Source: JAJPKK01 sp963802745 (GTDB lineage Bacteria; Pseudomonadota; Alphaproteobacteria; Rhizobiales; Xanthobacteraceae). From it: a stretch of DNA of 64,000 bases. Both the position numbers and the translations under genes were made by a program. Location: positions 22,406 to 86,405 of the forward strand of contig CAWDKL010000079.1 of assembly GCA_963802745.1 (NCBI GenBank), given 5' to 3'. The notes beneath the pieces were generated by a model that was given only the letters and a program-made list of their open reading frames with translations, did no database searches and was not told the origin of the DNA. Positions 44,882 to 53,989 of the stretch are shown here, piece by piece; positions within the stretch are counted from its first letter, which is position 1, and every line of letters begins with the position of its first letter.

Positions 44882-45448
44882 CGCGGCACTCCATGGCGGC
44901 TCAGCCAAATGCCGCCGGCAATGAGCATGCCGCATTGCACCGCCGCCATCCAGAGTCGCAACCACGACTCCGGTTGGAAAGTTCCAAGCACGGTCAACCC
45001 GATCCCGATCAAACCGAGGACGAGGAAGAAGCGCCCCAGCCAAAGGCCCATGAGAATCAGACCAAGCAGGAAAACGGACGGCTGGAACACGTAGAGCATT
45101 TGCCGCGGGACGATGGGTCCGAGCAGATAGGACCAAACTGCCGCAAATGCGGTTAGTGCAAATATCGCCCAGATCAGAACGTCCGTCGCCTCTCGCTTTT
45201 GGCCGTGACCGCATGCGCAGAGTGACGATCAGGACGGTGCCGGCGCAGCCCAAGGCCGGAACGATGAGCCATATCATCCTCGCCGACCGTGGATACAGTT
45301 CCGTAGCGCCATAGCCGCACGCAACCAGCACGCCCCACATGATGAAGATCGCGCTGGCTCCGGCGTAACAGATCGCTTCCCGCGTTCGGCGCTCGACGGC
45401 GGCGACTTCCAGCAGCGAGGCTGCCGCCTCGCGAGGCTCGATGGTCAT
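44878..45448 (-). CDS. Multi-pass membrane protein paired with the regulator (one frameshift)
   Basis: The start ATG 45,448 has AAGGAG nine bases upstream. The first part reads MTIEPREAAASLLEVAAVER, then helices AICYAGASAIFIMWGVLVACGYG and MIWLIVPALGCAGTVLIVTLRM. Near 45,195 the frame breaks. In another frame four more hydrophobic stretches follow (VLIWAIFALTAFAAVWSYLLG, VFLLGLILMGLWLGRFFLVLG, LAAVQCGMLIAGGIWL-like). Corrected length about 189. Membrane protein plus winged-helix regulator is a familiar bacterial pair; its signal is unknown. Confidence 0.72.
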
Positions 45449-45515
45449 GTGGACGAACTCCTTGACAGCGTGGGGTGCCATGTTTCCGGGCGCAAGCGAC
45501 GGACATTCGGCCGAT

Positions 45516-46190
45516 CTAGTGACAGCTCTGACAATTGAGGGGTTGCCGGTCGCCCCAATCGGCGAGCTTTGCTGCCGCCCGTGCGGCATAAGGCGAGTTT
45601 GGAAGTTCGGCGAGAATGCGCTGTAGATAGGTTTCGGCTTTCTCTCGGTGGCCGGCGAGCGCCCAGCTTTCAGCGAGTCCGGAGAGATACTCACCGCGGT
45701 TGTGCTGGCCCAGCCGGTCGAACGCGCCTTGGCGCAACGCCAGAGCGGTTTCATAATCGGCGGCCGCGCGGGCGGCCAAATCCTGTTTCAGCGCAGGATC
45801 ACGCTGATTTCGCGCGGCCACCAGCAGCACCGCTGCGCGCGGGACCAGAACCCCGATGTTGTTCGGCTGCAGGGAGATTGCGCGGTCGAGGTCGGCCATC
45901 GCGGTCGCCGCCAAGGTTTGGCCGCCCGCAATGTCACCGGCGGCAAATGCTTGGCCGGCTCTCCAGTAGCGGGCGGCCCCGCGCCACACCAGCGCTTCCG
46001 CGTGATCCGGCTGCTCGCTCAACCGCTTTTCAATGACCGACATGGCGTTCTTGAGCGCCGCTTCATTGCCGCCGAAAGCCCGAAACATATCGTCGCGGAC
46101 CTGATTGTCGAACCGCTCCTGCGCCAAACTCGCGCCGGTCACCGCAATGGCCGCCGCGATCGTGAATCCGAAGAACCCTCGCCATTTCAT
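45516..46190 (-). CDS. Exported TPR protein ending in a CxxCH motif
   Basis: A 224-residue protein with a signal peptide (FTIAAAIAVTGASLAQ). Several TPR-like helices follow (NAMSVIEKRLSEQPDHAEALVWRGAARYW, ATAMADLDRAISLQPNN, AADYETALALRQG, EKAETYLQRILAELPNSPYAA). The protein stops right after PLNCQSCH. A CxxCH at the very C-terminus could be a haem c or metal site; a haem domain of normal size is absent. TPR proteins of this kind occur near cytochrome c genes (for example CcmI/NrfG-like). It sits inside the cbb3 region but on the other strand. Confidence 0.75.
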   Translation of the reverse strand: MKWRGFFGFTIAAAIAVTGASLAQERFDNQVRDDMFRAFGGNEAALKNAMSVIEKRLSEQPDHAEALVWRGAARYWRAGQAFAAGDIAGGQTLAATAMADLDRAISLQPNNIGVLVPRAAVLLVAARNQRDPALKQDLAARAAADYETALALRQGAFDRLGQHNRGEYLSGLAESWALAGHREKAETYLQRILAELPNSPYAARAAAKLADWGDRQPLNCQSCH

Positions 46191-46493
46191 TCTAGACCTC
46201 CGTGGTCGCCGGCGACGTGAAGAGAGTCTGCGCGCCGGCCGAATACTCCGTAATACAGAGTACTCTGAATTTCAATGCCCTGCGCCGTCGCCGTGGATCG
46301 CCGTAGAATTGGCTTGCGACCATCTCCAAGCGCCGAAGCCGGTCCGGAAGGCGGGGGAGATCCCCCGGACGCCGCGGAAGGCTTGACCGCACGCACAAAG
46401 GCGCCGGAAACGTGGGTGTTGAACCGTGGCCGGGGAACGCAATTTTGCACACCCCTGGGCGCGCTTCGACCTGACCGGAATCCGGTCTAAGAC

Positions 46494-46750
46494 CAATGCC
46501 GTTCAATGCCGTTCACTTAACATAATAGATGCCCCCCCTCTCCCCATCGTTCTTCACGATGGGGAGAGGGTTGGGGTGAGGGGCAGGTGCCAGCACAGAC
46601 GGCGCGGCCGATCGTCTCTCGTGCTGCGCCGATTACCTGCCCGGAAGCCCTCACGTGCTCCCGCCCCTCACCCTAACCCTCTCCCCACGGCGTGAAGAAC
46701 GCCGCCGGGAGAGGGGACGCGCGCATCCCCAGCTTAAGTGAACAGTATTG
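46494..46750. mobile_element. MITE-like element with terminal inverted repeats
   Basis: Left end CAATGCCGTTCAATGCCGTT (the 11-bp end is doubled) followed by CACTTAA; right end CTTAAGTGAACAGTATTGGGG. It has the same internal hairpin pair as the elements at 39,867 and 44,205, with the same flanking GGTGCCAGCACAGACGGCG core as the 44,205 copy. To its left, 46,191-46,493 contains a relic of the 11,231 repeat (ACGCAATTTTGCACACCCC) and no gene. Confidence 0.72.
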
Positions 46751-46787
46751 GGGTCGAAGACGGCAGCCTGCCAATTGCATCGCTTTT

Positions 46788-46801
46788 TTGCGCTGCATCA
46801 A
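46788..46801 (+). promoter_or_regulatory. FNR/FixK-type box upstream of ccoG
   Basis: TTGCGCTGCATCAA, a TTGCG-N4-ATCAA site. The reverse complement of the ccoN box is TTGCG-N4-ATCAA as well, so both share the same half-sites. The distance from its right edge to the ccoG start is 73 bp, against 71 bp at ccoN. GATAAA at 46,822-46,827 is a possible -10 element for an activator at -41.5. Confidence 0.65.
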
Positions 46802-46874
46802 ATAGACGGAGAACGAAAGCCGATAAACATCGCGGCGGCCCCCCGTTGGGGCCGATCACAACGGTGCTACCCCC

Positions 46875-48329
46875 ATGAACAAGCCCGTCAATCCGGCCGA
46901 CCTCGACGACCTTGCCGCGCCGCTCTATGCGCCCGGCAAGACCGTCTATCCGCAAAGCGTTTCCGGCACCTTCCGCAATATCAAATGGGGCCTGATGGCC
47001 GTCACGCTGGCGGTCTATTACATCCTGCCGTTCGTGCGCTGGGACCGCGGGCCGAACGCGCCCAGCCAAGCCGTGCTGATCGATTTCCCGACCCGGCGAT
47101 TCTATTTTTTCTTCATCGAACTGTGGCCGCAGGAAATCTATTATTTTACCGGACTGCTCATTATCGCGGCGATGACGCTGTTTCTGATGAACGCCGTCGG
47201 GGGACGCATCTGGTGCGGCTATCTGTGCCCGCAGACGGTGTGGACGGACCTTTTCTACGCCGTGGAGCGCTTGATCGAAGGCGACCGGCGCGAGCGCATC
47301 CGGAAGGCCGGGGCGCCGCTCACCATCCAGCGCGTTCGCGAGATCGCCACCAAGCACGCGATCTGGCTGTTCATCGCCTGGTGGACCGGCGGCGCCTGGG
47401 TGCTGTATTTCGCCGATGCCCCGACCCTGGTCAAGCAACTGGCGACCGGTACAGCGCCCGCCGCGGCCTATCTGTGGATCGCTGTTCTTACCTTCACGAC
47501 CTATGTGCTTGCCGGCCATATGCGCGAGCAGGTCTGTGTCTACATGTGCCCGTGGCCGCGCATTCAGGCGGCCTTGACGGACGAGTGGGCGCTCAACGTC
47601 ACCTACCGGCGCGATCGCGGCGAGCCGCGGACCTCGATCAAGAAGGCCGCCGAACTGCGCGCCCATGGCGAGCCGGCCGGCGATTGCATCGATTGCCACC
47701 AGTGCGTGGCGGTGTGTCCGACCGGCATCGATATCCGCGACGGCGCCCAGCTCGGCTGCATCATGTGCGGCCTGTGCATCGATGCGTGCGACAGCGTGAT
47801 GAAGAAGGTCGATCGGCCGACCGGCCTCATCGCCTATGACACCGACATCAACAGCGCCCGCCGTGCCGCCGGCAAGCCGCCGATGTATCGGATCGTGCGC
47901 CCGCGCACGCTGATCTATGCCGGCGTGATCGCGGCGGTCGGCGCCGTAATGCTGTATACGCTCGTCAACCGGGCGACGCTCGATCTCAGCGTGCGCCACG
48001 ACCGCAATCCGCTGTTCGTCACCTTGAGCGACGGCTCGATCCGCAACGCCTATACGGTGCATCTGCTCAACAAGCGCCCGGAGATCAGTGCCGTCGCGCT
48101 GGCGGTGGAGGGCTTGCCCGCGGCCGAAGTCCACACCGTCGGACCGGACAGCGCGGTTCCCGGCATGCCGCTGATCATGGTCGGGCCGGACCAGACCCGC
48201 GAGATACGCGTTCTCGTCACCGTCCCGGCCACGGCCAAGATCGACGCCTCGACGCCCCTGACGGTCCGGGCGACCGACAGCGCGACCGGCGAAACCGCCG
48301 TCGCGGCCGATCATTTTATTGCGCGGTGA
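46875..48329 (+). CDS. ccoG: cbb3 oxidase assembly protein CcoG (polyferredoxin-like)
   Basis: A 484-residue membrane protein with several helices, cysteine motifs in the membrane part (WCGYLCPQTVW, VCVYMCPWPR), then two [4Fe-4S] ferredoxin motifs (CIDCHQCVAVCP and CIMCGLCIDACDSV). A further helix is followed by a periplasmic Ig-like domain. CcoG reduces Cu(II) during cbb3 maturation and is also called FixG/RdxA. Intact; first gene of the ccoGHIS operon. Confidence 0.96.
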   Translation: MNKPVNPADLDDLAAPLYAPGKTVYPQSVSGTFRNIKWGLMAVTLAVYYILPFVRWDRGPNAPSQAVLIDFPTRRFYFFFIELWPQEIYYFTGLLIIAAMTLFLMNAVGGRIWCGYLCPQTVWTDLFYAVERLIEGDRRERIRKAGAPLTIQRVREIATKHAIWLFIAWWTGGAWVLYFADAPTLVKQLATGTAPAAAYLWIAVLTFTTYVLAGHMREQVCVYMCPWPRIQAALTDEWALNVTYRRDRGEPRTSIKKAAELRAHGEPAGDCIDCHQCVAVCPTGIDIRDGAQLGCIMCGLCIDACDSVMKKVDRPTGLIAYDTDINSARRAAGKPPMYRIVRPRTLIYAGVIAAVGAVMLYTLVNRATLDLSVRHDRNPLFVTLSDGSIRNAYTVHLLNKRPEISAVALAVEGLPAAEVHTVGPDSAVPGMPLIMVGPDQTREIRVLVTVPATAKIDASTPLTVRATDSATGETAVAADHFIAR

Positions 48330-48339
48330 GGACGCCACC

Positions 48340-48882
48340 ATGGGAACTGCCGAGATGTCTCCATCCCAGCGGCCGGTGCTCCGCCCCGCCGATGCCGCCT
48401 CGGGGCGGCCGCTGAGCGGACGAACCGTTCTGCTTTCGCTGCTCGGCTTTTTCGGCATCGTCATCGCGGCCAACGGCGCCCTGGTGGCGTTCGCCATCGG
48501 CACCATGCCGGGCCTGGAGACCGAAAAGCCTTATCAGGCCGGCATCGACTACAATGCCGAGATCGCCGTCGCGCGGGCGCAGGCGGGCCGCGGCTGGATG
48601 GTTGTAAGCCACGTCGTGCGCGATCCGTCAGGGCATGCCGCCGTCACGGTGGATGCCCGCGATGCGAACAGCGCACCGCTGCCGGGCCTCGCCGTGACGG
48701 TACGGCTCATCCGCCCGACCGACCAACGTGCCGACCGCCTCGCGACGCTGAACGAGCGCGAAACCGGCCGCTATGTGGGCGAAGCCGCCGATGTGGCGGA
48801 GGGCTTGTGGGACGTGGAAATCGAGGCCGGCCGCGGCGAGGAGCGTCTGTACCGGTCGAAAAATCGTATCACCTTGCGTTGA
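48340..48882 (+). CDS. ccoH: cbb3 oxidase assembly protein CcoH (FixH)
   Basis: A 180-residue protein with one membrane helix (TVLLSLLGFFGIVIAANGALVAF) and a periplasmic domain. The family pattern GLETEKPYQAGIDYNAEIA is clear, as is the end EGLWDVEIEAGRGEERLYRSKNRI. It starts 10 bp after ccoG; the frame is open a little earlier but ATG 48,340 is the natural start. CcoH stays bound to the assembled oxidase. Intact. Confidence 0.93.
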   Translation: MGTAEMSPSQRPVLRPADAASGRPLSGRTVLLSLLGFFGIVIAANGALVAFAIGTMPGLETEKPYQAGIDYNAEIAVARAQAGRGWMVVSHVVRDPSGHAAVTVDARDANSAPLPGLAVTVRLIRPTDQRADRLATLNERETGRYVGEAADVAEGLWDVEIEAGRGEERLYRSKNRITLR

Positions 48883-48896
48883 GCGGAGCGCCGAAC

Positions 48897-51084
48897 ATGG
48901 CCGAAACGCGCGATCTTTCCCATTTCGTCCACCATCTCGGCGGCGGGATCGCCCGCATGGAGCTTGCGGTTGACGGGATCAACTGCGGCGGCTGCATGCG
49001 CACCATCGAGACCGGCCTCGCCGCCATGCCCGACATCACCCGGGCGCGGGTGAATCTCACCGACCGCCGTGTCGCGGTGGAGTGGCGCGACGGCAAGGTC
49101 GATCCGGCCGCCTTCATCGACCGCCTGTCGGAACTCGGCTACCGCGCCTATCCGTATGACGCGCGCCGGTCCGCCGGCGCGGAGGAAGGCGAGGCCCGCA
49201 TGCTGCTGCGCTGCCTTGGGGTGGCGGCCTTTGCGGCCATGAATGTGATGCTGCTGTCGGTTGCGGTGTGGTCCGGCAATGCGAGCGACATCACGCCGGA
49301 GCAGCGCGATTTTTTCCATTGGCTCTCCGCCCTGATCGCGCTGCCGGCCGCCGCCTATGCGGGGCGACCGTTCTTCCAATCCGCGATCCGGGCGATCCGG
49401 GCGCGCCGGCTCAACATGGACGTGCCGATCACGGTCGGCGTCGTGCTGGCGCTCGCCATGTCGGTGGTGGAGACGCTCAACCACGCGATGCACGCCTATT
49501 TCGATTCCGCCCTGATGCTGCTCACCTTCCTGCTGGTCGGGCGTGTGCTGGAGCAGATGATGCGGCGGCGCACCCGCGCGGTGGCGGCGAACCTCGCCGC
49601 GCTGCGCGCCGAGACCGCGACCACGTTCGTGAGCCCGACCGAACTCGCCGAAGTGCCGGTCGCCGCGCTCACGCCGGGCGACCTCGTGCTGGTGCGGCCG
49701 GGCGAGCGCATCGCGGTGGATGGGATCGTGGCCGAAGGCCGCTCCGAAATCGACCAAAGCTTGGTCACCGGCGAGACGCTGCCGGCCGCGGCCCACAAGG
49801 GCAGCATGGTCTATGCCGGCACGCTCAATCGCACCGGCGCCCTGCGGGTCACGGTCAGCGCCGCCGCGCGCGGCACGCTGCTGGACGAAGTCTCCCGCAT
49901 GCTCGACCGCGCGCTCGAAGCGCGCAGCCATTACGTCCGCCTCGCCGACCGTGCCGCCCGCCTCTATGCGCCGCTCGTCCACGCCGCCGCGCTCACCACC
50001 ATGATCGGCTGGCTGGCGTTCGGGGCGACCTGGCACGACGCCATCGTGACGGCGATCGCCGTGCTGATCATCACCTGCCCGTGTGCGCTGGGTCTCGCCG
50101 TCCCGGCCGTGCAGGTGGTTGCCTCCGGAGCGCTGTTCCGCGCCGGCGTACTCCTCAATTCCGGCGAAGGTCTTGAGCGCCTCGCCGGCGTCGATACCAT
50201 CCTGTTCGACAAGACCGGCACGCTGACCTTGCCCGAACCTGAGGTCGTCAACGCCGCCGACATCCCGCCCGACCGCCTGGCGCTGGCCGGACGCCTTGCG
50301 CTCGCAAGCCGCCATCCGCTCGCCGCCGCGGTCGCGCGCGCGTCAGGCGCCAAAGAACCGCTCGCCGCGATCGAGGAGCCGGGCCAGGGCGTGCGGGCGA
50401 TCCATAAGGGCGTTGCGATGCGGCTCGGCCGGCCGGCCTTCTGCGGCGCCGAGGAGGACGCGGCGCGGGTGGCAATCGGCCGATCCGGAGGCCTCGGCCA
50501 TTGCGTTTGCGTATGGCGACGAGCGCTACGTCTTTGCGGTGCGCCAGCGCCTGCGCGCCGATGCGGCCGAGGTCATCGCCAAGCTGAGACGGCAGGGTTT
50601 TGCGGTCGCGATCATCTCGGGCGACCGCGCGAGCGCGGTAGCACACGCCGCGACGGCGCTCGGCGTTACCCAATGGCAGGCCGCCATGACGCCGGCCGAC
50701 AAGATCGCCCACATCGCGGCGCTGAAACAGCAGGGCCGCAAGGTCCTGATGGTCGGCGACGGCCTCAACGACGCCCCCTCGCTGGCGGCAGCCGACGCCT
50801 CGCTCTCGGTTGCGACCGCCGCGCATCTGACCCAAGCCGCGGCCGACGCGGTGTTTCTCGGCGAGCGCCTCGCCCCGGTTACGGCCGCGCTCGGCATCGC
50901 GCGCCGCGCCCGCCGGCTGATGCGCCAGAACCTGGGGTTCGCGGTGGCCTACAATGCCGTCGCGGTGCCGATCGCGATCTTTGGCTTTGCGAGTCCGCTC
51001 GTCGCCGCGTTGGCGATGTCGGGGTCCTCGCTTCTGGTCACGCTGAATGCGCTGCGGGCACGGCAGGCGGGTCCGGCGGCGTAG
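48897..51084 (+). CDS. ccoI: Copper P1B-ATPase CcoI (FixI), one frameshift
   Basis: A copper-exporting P-type ATPase that supplies CuB of the cbb3 oxidase. An N-terminal metal-binding domain (VDGINCGGCMRTIETGL) is followed by transmembrane helices with the TCPCALG ion motif (Cys394, Cys396). The phosphorylation site is DKTGTLT (Asp438) and the hinge is MVGDGLNDAPSL. The frame is lost near 50,470-50,480 and resumes one base later as DPEASAIAFAYGDERYVFAV up to 51,084. Corrected length about 728. The single indel in a complete operon points to a sequence error. ATG 48,897 follows GAGCGGAG. Confidence 0.92.
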
Positions 51085-51180
51085 CGGTGTAGCCCGCATG
51101 AGCGAAGCGACATGCGGGGGCGGACTCTGAACCCGCCGCCCTCGATTTCGCTTGCGCTCATCGAGGCTACGATTCAAATC
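51085..51180. repeat. GTAGCC palindromic repeat between ccoI and ccoS
   Basis: TGTAGCCCGCATGAGCGAAG on the left and CGCTTGCGCTCATCGAGGCTAC on the right (described in two parts) are imperfect inverted arms. It is a common rhizobial intergenic palindrome. It separates ccoI from ccoS, which usually overlap or nearly touch. Confidence 0.6.
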
Positions 51181-51205
51181 AACGTTGGATGTACCGAGCA
51201 AGCCG

Positions 51206-51364
51206 ATGGAAGTGCTCATCTATCTCGTACCGCTGGCGCTGGGGCTCGGTCTCCTCGGCCTCGGTGCCTTTCTGTGGTCACTCAAGACCGGCCAATATGA
51301 CGACCTTGAGGGCGCCGCATGGCGCGCCTTGATGGACGATGATCGGCCGGCCGGCAAAGGGTGA
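51206..51364 (+). CDS. ccoS: cbb3 oxidase maturation protein CcoS
   Basis: A 52-residue protein: MEVLIYLVPLALGLGLLGLGA as helix, then FLWSLKTGQYDDLEGAAWRAL and an acidic tail. The motif W-S-x-K-(S/T)-G-Q-Y/F-D-D-L is diagnostic of CcoS, which is needed for haem and copper insertion. The short size is normal. Last gene of ccoGHIS. Confidence 0.95.
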   Translation: MEVLIYLVPLALGLGLLGLGAFLWSLKTGQYDDLEGAAWRALMDDDRPAGKG

Positions 51365-51533
51365 TAGGGAACCACGCCATCGCGGTTGGTACCGCCGATG
51401 GGGCAGTTCGGCGCCGAGCTTTGGCTTGACCCGCAGGGAGAGTATCTGTGGCATCATCATTGCGTGATGCCGGATGGACTCCGTGTCAATCGACGCAATC
51501 GATCGGCCGCGAAGCCGCATAAAGGGGAACACT

Positions 51534-52397
51534 ATGAACCGCCATGCCGCGATGTTGTTCGGCGCTTTGTTTGCAATCGCCTGTGCCGCCTCCGCTGCAC
51601 CCGCAGCGGAGCAGACCGGCAAGGTCCAGCTGTTGTGGCTCGGCCAGTCGGCGTTCCGCATCACGACGCCGGGCGGCAAGGTGATCGTCATCGACCCCTA
51701 TTTGACCAACAATCCCACCACGCCCGCGGCCTATAAAAATCTCGATGCGCTCGGCAAGATCGACCTCATTCTGGTGAGCCATGCGCATTACGATCATTTC
51801 GAGGATGCGCCGGCGCTGGCGCGCAAAAACGATGTGCCGATGTATGGACCGGCGGGGCTCAACCAGGCGCTGCTGACGCTCGGCGTGCTGCCGCTGCGGC
51901 TGGTGCCGCGCTTCAACAAGGGCGGTACCATCACCCCATTTCCCGGCGTCAAGGTGACGGCGACCCACGCCGAGCATTCCTCTGAACTGGCCTATCGCAG
52001 CGCCGCCAACAACAACGGCCAGGCCCTGATCGGCATGCTGCCTTCCGACAAGGACGAAACGCTGCCGGGCGGCGAGCCGATCGGCTTCGTGCTGACGCTG
52101 GAAAACGGCTTCAAAATTTTCCATGCCGGCGACACCGGCCTGTTCGGCGACCTGAAATTCATCGGCGACTATTACAAGCCGGACCTCGTCATGCTGCCGA
52201 TCGGCGGCAATTTCACCATGGACCCGGTCGACGCCGCGTATGCGACGCGCGAAATGCTCAAGCCGAAATACGCCATTCCGATGCACTACGGCGCCAATCC
52301 GCTCGGCAAGGGCACACCGCAGGAATTCATCGATGCGCTCGGCACCGCACCGGTAAAAGTGTTCCCGATGAAGCCGGGCGATACGCTGGAGTTTTGA
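51534..52397 (+). CDS. Exported metallo-beta-lactamase-fold hydrolase (UPF0173-like)
   Basis: A 287-residue protein with a signal peptide (MLFGALFAIACAASAAPAA). The fold shows WLGQSAFRITTPGGKVIVIDPYL, the metal motif HAHYDH (His83, His85, Asp87, His88), THAEHS, FHAGDTGLFGD and MHYGANP. This is the YtkL/UlaG-like branch of metal-dependent hydrolases; the substrate is unknown. Most members are cytoplasmic, so the signal peptide is a small oddity. AAAGGGGA lies just upstream. Intact. Confidence 0.9.
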   Translation: MNRHAAMLFGALFAIACAASAAPAAEQTGKVQLLWLGQSAFRITTPGGKVIVIDPYLTNNPTTPAAYKNLDALGKIDLILVSHAHYDHFEDAPALARKNDVPMYGPAGLNQALLTLGVLPLRLVPRFNKGGTITPFPGVKVTATHAEHSSELAYRSAANNNGQALIGMLPSDKDETLPGGEPIGFVLTLENGFKIFHAGDTGLFGDLKFIGDYYKPDLVMLPIGGNFTMDPVDAAYATREMLKPKYAIPMHYGANPLGKGTPQEFIDALGTAPVKVFPMKPGDTLEF

Positions 52398-52406
52398 GCG
52401 CTGCCC

Positions 52407-52600
52407 CGCGTCCCTTCTCCCGATCGCTCTTCACGATGGGGAGAGGGTTAGGGGCAGGTGCCCGCCGAGACTACTGTGGCATTCGCTGCAGGAGACGATC
52501 GGTCGCGCCGTTGGGGAGCAATCCTGCCCCTCACCCTAACCCTCTCCCCACGGCGTGAAGAACGCCGCGGGGAGAGGGGACGCGCGCATCCCCGGTATTG
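52407..52600. repeat. Facing CTCTCCCC/GGGGAGAG hairpin pair
   Basis: The same inner structure as the MITE-like elements (two hairpins around a ~100-bp core with GGCATTCGCTGC..GACGATCGGTCGCGCCG), but without the TTCACTTAA ends. It is probably a decayed copy. The stretch 52,601-52,807 up to the next gene shows nothing else. Confidence 0.6.
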
Positions 52601-52807
52601 AAGCTGGTCAAATGTCTGATGCTCTCTGGCCGGCGCCGACCGCGCGTTGTCGAACGTCGCAACCGGGCCTTGCCGTGCCCTGGCGGCCGCCGCGCTCGCG
52701 GCAGGCTGCATAAAGTGCAGGCTATCGGCCATTGCGGAAAAACGCTACCATCGGCGGCAGTTCACGGGGATGGGTGAAAACACGCCGCAAGGCACAAGGA
52801 GAGCATC

Positions 52808-53989
52808 ATGCGCACAAGGTTTTCGGGTTCGGCCATCACGGTGGCCTTGGCGGCCGCGGCCGTGATGGCGGCGTCCGCCGAACGGACATGGGCCCAGGCT
52901 CCGGCGGGTACCGCAGCCCCGTCGCTCAAAACGCCGTGGGGCGAACCCGACCTGCAGGGCATTTGGACCGACGAATTCGACACGCCGCTGCAGCGCCCGG
53001 CCAAGTTTGCGAACCAGGAATTCTTCACGCCAACGCAACGTGCCGAGTTGGACAAGGCGCGATCGGAGCTGCTCGGCCGCTTCGCGACCGAGCGTGACAT
53101 CAACGGCGCCTACAACGCCGCGGTATTCTTTACCACGAAGGCCACCGGCGCGCGCACGTCAAAGATCGTCGATCCGCCCAATGGCCGGCTTCCCGCCCTG
53201 ACGCCGGAAGCGCAGAAGGTCGCCGCCGCCGACCGGGACTATCGTCTCGCACTGATACGATCGACCGATACGTGCAAGAAAAATCTGCCGGGCTGCGCGG
53301 GTGGAAAATACGACCCCACGACCTCGCCGCGCCGCGCCGAGGCGCCGCCGCGCTACGTCACCGCGCGCATCAATCGAAACGACGGCCCCGAGGATAGCTC
53401 GTTGGCGGAGCGCTGCCTGACCCTCGGGCTGCCCGAGTTCGGCGGCGCCACCGGCAGCTTCCGGCGCATCGTGCAGACGCCGGGCGGCATCACGATTTTC
53501 TATGATGTCGGCCAGGGCCAAGGCTGGCAGCGCAACATCGTGATGAACGGGAGCCCGCATTTGCCGGCGAACATCCGCCAATGGTACGGCGACTCCCGCG
53601 GCCATTGGGAGGGCGACACCCTCGTGGTCGACGTGACCAATTTCAGCCCGAAGACCGATGTGTTCGGCTCGCGCGAGAATTTGCATCTAGTCGAGCGCTG
53701 GACGCGCACCGGACCAAAGACTCTTGCCTATGAGGCAAGAATGGAAGATCCGACCGTGTGGACGCGGCCGTGGACCGTCAAGCAGGAATTCTCCAAGGAG
53801 AGCGACGAGGAAAACCGGCTGTATACGGAGCCGCGCTGCATCGAAGGCAATCAAGGCCTTCCCGGTCTGCTGCATGGACGGCGCCTGCAAGACTTGGCCT
53901 TTGCGCAAGGACGTGGTCCCGATCCCGCATCGCAGGACAGCACGGGGGCGCTCACCGACGTCGAGGTTCCGACGGACCCGTTGCAGTAA
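52808..53989 (+). CDS. Exported protein of unknown function
   Basis: A 393-residue protein with a signal peptide (ITVALAAAAVMAASAERTWAQ). The mature part begins PWGEPDLQGIWTDEFDTPLQRP, a start shared by a family of exported proteins of unknown role in rhizobia and acidobacteria. Other repeated features of that family are CLTLGLPEF, VGQGQGWQRNIVMNGSPH, WYGDSRGHWEGDTLVVDVTNF, LVERWTRTGP and the end RCIEGNQGLPGLLHGRRLQD. No catalytic motif is recognised. AAGGAGAG precedes the start. It appears intact. Confidence 0.72.
   Translation: MRTRFSGSAITVALAAAAVMAASAERTWAQAPAGTAAPSLKTPWGEPDLQGIWTDEFDTPLQRPAKFANQEFFTPTQRAELDKARSELLGRFATERDINGAYNAAVFFTTKATGARTSKIVDPPNGRLPALTPEAQKVAAADRDYRLALIRSTDTCKKNLPGCAGGKYDPTTSPRRAEAPPRYVTARINRNDGPEDSSLAERCLTLGLPEFGGATGSFRRIVQTPGGITIFYDVGQGQGWQRNIVMNGSPHLPANIRQWYGDSRGHWEGDTLVVDVTNFSPKTDVFGSRENLHLVERWTRTGPKTLAYEARMEDPTVWTRPWTVKQEFSKESDEENRLYTEPRCIEGNQGLPGLLHGRRLQDLAFAQGRGPDPASQDSTGALTDVEVPTDPLQ

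Noticed and set aside
46734..48506. 590-codon open frame on the minus strand
   Set aside because: Antisense of ccoG and ccoH, both certain genes. No domain is recognisable in it.
48771..50315. 514-codon frame on the minus strand
   Set aside because: Antisense shadow of ccoI. The true frame has all P-type ATPase motifs.
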